Shown here: one piece after another, positions 16,787 to 16,887 of the stretch
Layout: each line of letters begins with the position of its first letter
How positions within the stretch are numbered: the first letter of the stretch is position 1
Source: Vulcanimicrobiota bacterium
GTDB lineage: Bacteria; Vulcanimicrobiota; Vulcanimicrobiia; Vulcanimicrobiales; Vulcanimicrobiaceae
Reading direction: 5' to 3'
DNA: 16,887 nt
Assembly: GCA_019245275.1 (NCBI GenBank)
Contig: JAFARW010000115.1
Coordinates: 1 to 16,887, forward strand
Notes under the pieces: generated by a model
Database searches by the model: none
Seen by the model: only the letters and a program-made list of their open reading frames with translations
What the model was told of the DNA's origin: nothing
Made by a program: the position numbers and the translations under genes

Positions 16787-16887
16787 ATGAGTGATGCGCA
16801 ACTCGCTACGATCGACCGTCTCTCCGAGCGCCTCGGTGCGCTCAAGGAGCGTCTTTGACTACGCGCGGAAGGCGCGCACGCTAAGCG
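16787..16887 (+). CDS. prfB: Peptide chain release factor 2 (RF2), N-terminal part with programmed frameshift
   Basis: RF2 ends translation at UGA and UAA. Only the start is in the window. From ATG at 16787 the zero frame gives 23 residues (MSDAQLATIDRLSERLGALK then ERL) and meets TGA at 16856-16858. Skipping the T at 16856 moves into the +1 frame and gives DYARKARTLS to the window end, which matches the DYDAKKERLEE stretch just after the frameshift in E. coli RF2. The first open frame is nearly the same length as in E. coli (25 codons before UGA). secA-prfB adjacency is common in bacteria and supports the call. The stop is therefore regulatory and not a pseudogene sign. The remainder of the gene lies beyond the right edge. 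Confidence 0.88.
16844..16859 (+). promoter_or_regulatory. RF2 programmed +1 frameshift site
   Basis: AAGGAG (16844-16849), a 3-base spacer CGT, the slippery CTT, then TGA and C. The internal Shine-Dalgarno-like element, its exact 3-base distance to CTT, the CTT-TGA-C core and the unfavourable C after UGA all match the E. coli prfB site. When RF2 is scarce, UGA is read slowly and ribosomes slip +1 to make full RF2, a feedback loop on RF2 level. Confidence 0.9.

Noticed and set aside
16787..16858. Reading the 23-codon ORF at the right edge as a small standalone peptide or a broken gene
   Set aside because: The stop lies in a canonical RF2 frameshift element and the +1 frame is RF2-like.

Overview
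This 16.9 kb window looks like an ordinary chromosomal core region of a GC-rich bacterium. It is packed with housekeeping genes, intergenic gaps are short (none above about 90 bases), and I see no mobile element, CRISPR array, rRNA or tRNA. Menaquinone made by the futalosine route, a lipoprotein with a beta-propeller of repeated units, and a rodZ-yajQ-rimO gene order would fit an uncultured deep-branching lineage such as Eremiobacterota (WPS-2). That placement is a guess from gene content and style, not shown by a marker.

Layout, left to right. At the left edge on the minus strand is the N-terminus of an isocitrate/isopropylmalate dehydrogenase-like gene. Divergent from it runs a plus-strand operon (115-6031): ftsK (DNA translocase), a PAP2-type membrane phosphatase, then mqnE, mqnA and mqnC, three enzymes of futalosine-dependent menaquinone synthesis with overlapping ends. 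mqnB and mqnD are not in the window. Convergent to this operon is mnmA (tRNA 2-thiouridylase, 6038-7117, minus). Divergent from mnmA is a second plus-strand operon (7164-12052): rodZ-like shape protein, yajQ, rimO, an LCP (LytR-CpsA-Psr) cell-wall ligase, a polysaccharide deacetylase and a 47-residue single-span membrane ORF. Next come a lipoprotein predicted to fold as a six-bladed beta-propeller (12134-13132), secA (13185-15806), a minus-strand orphan gene (15816-16697), and the first codons of prfB at the right edge.

The genes that stand out are at the right end. The orphan protein carries a GDPH tetrapeptide like the Asp-Pro autocleavage site of von Willebrand D-type and DUF1521 (MIIA) domains, in a Ser/Asn/Gly-rich, probably secreted protein. 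It sits between secA and prfB, which are often neighbours. The prfB fragment stops after 23 codons at an in-frame UGA within a textbook RF2 programmed +1 frameshift site (AAGGAG-CGT-CTT-TGA-C). The +1 frame continues with the RF2-like residues DYARKARTLS to the end of the window.

How the genes fit together: two clusters serve the envelope and division (ftsK, rodZ, LCP, deacetylase, secA), one serves respiration (mqnEAC), and mnmA, rimO and prfB serve translation. I found no clear new multi-gene system. The most novel candidate is the GDPH protein.
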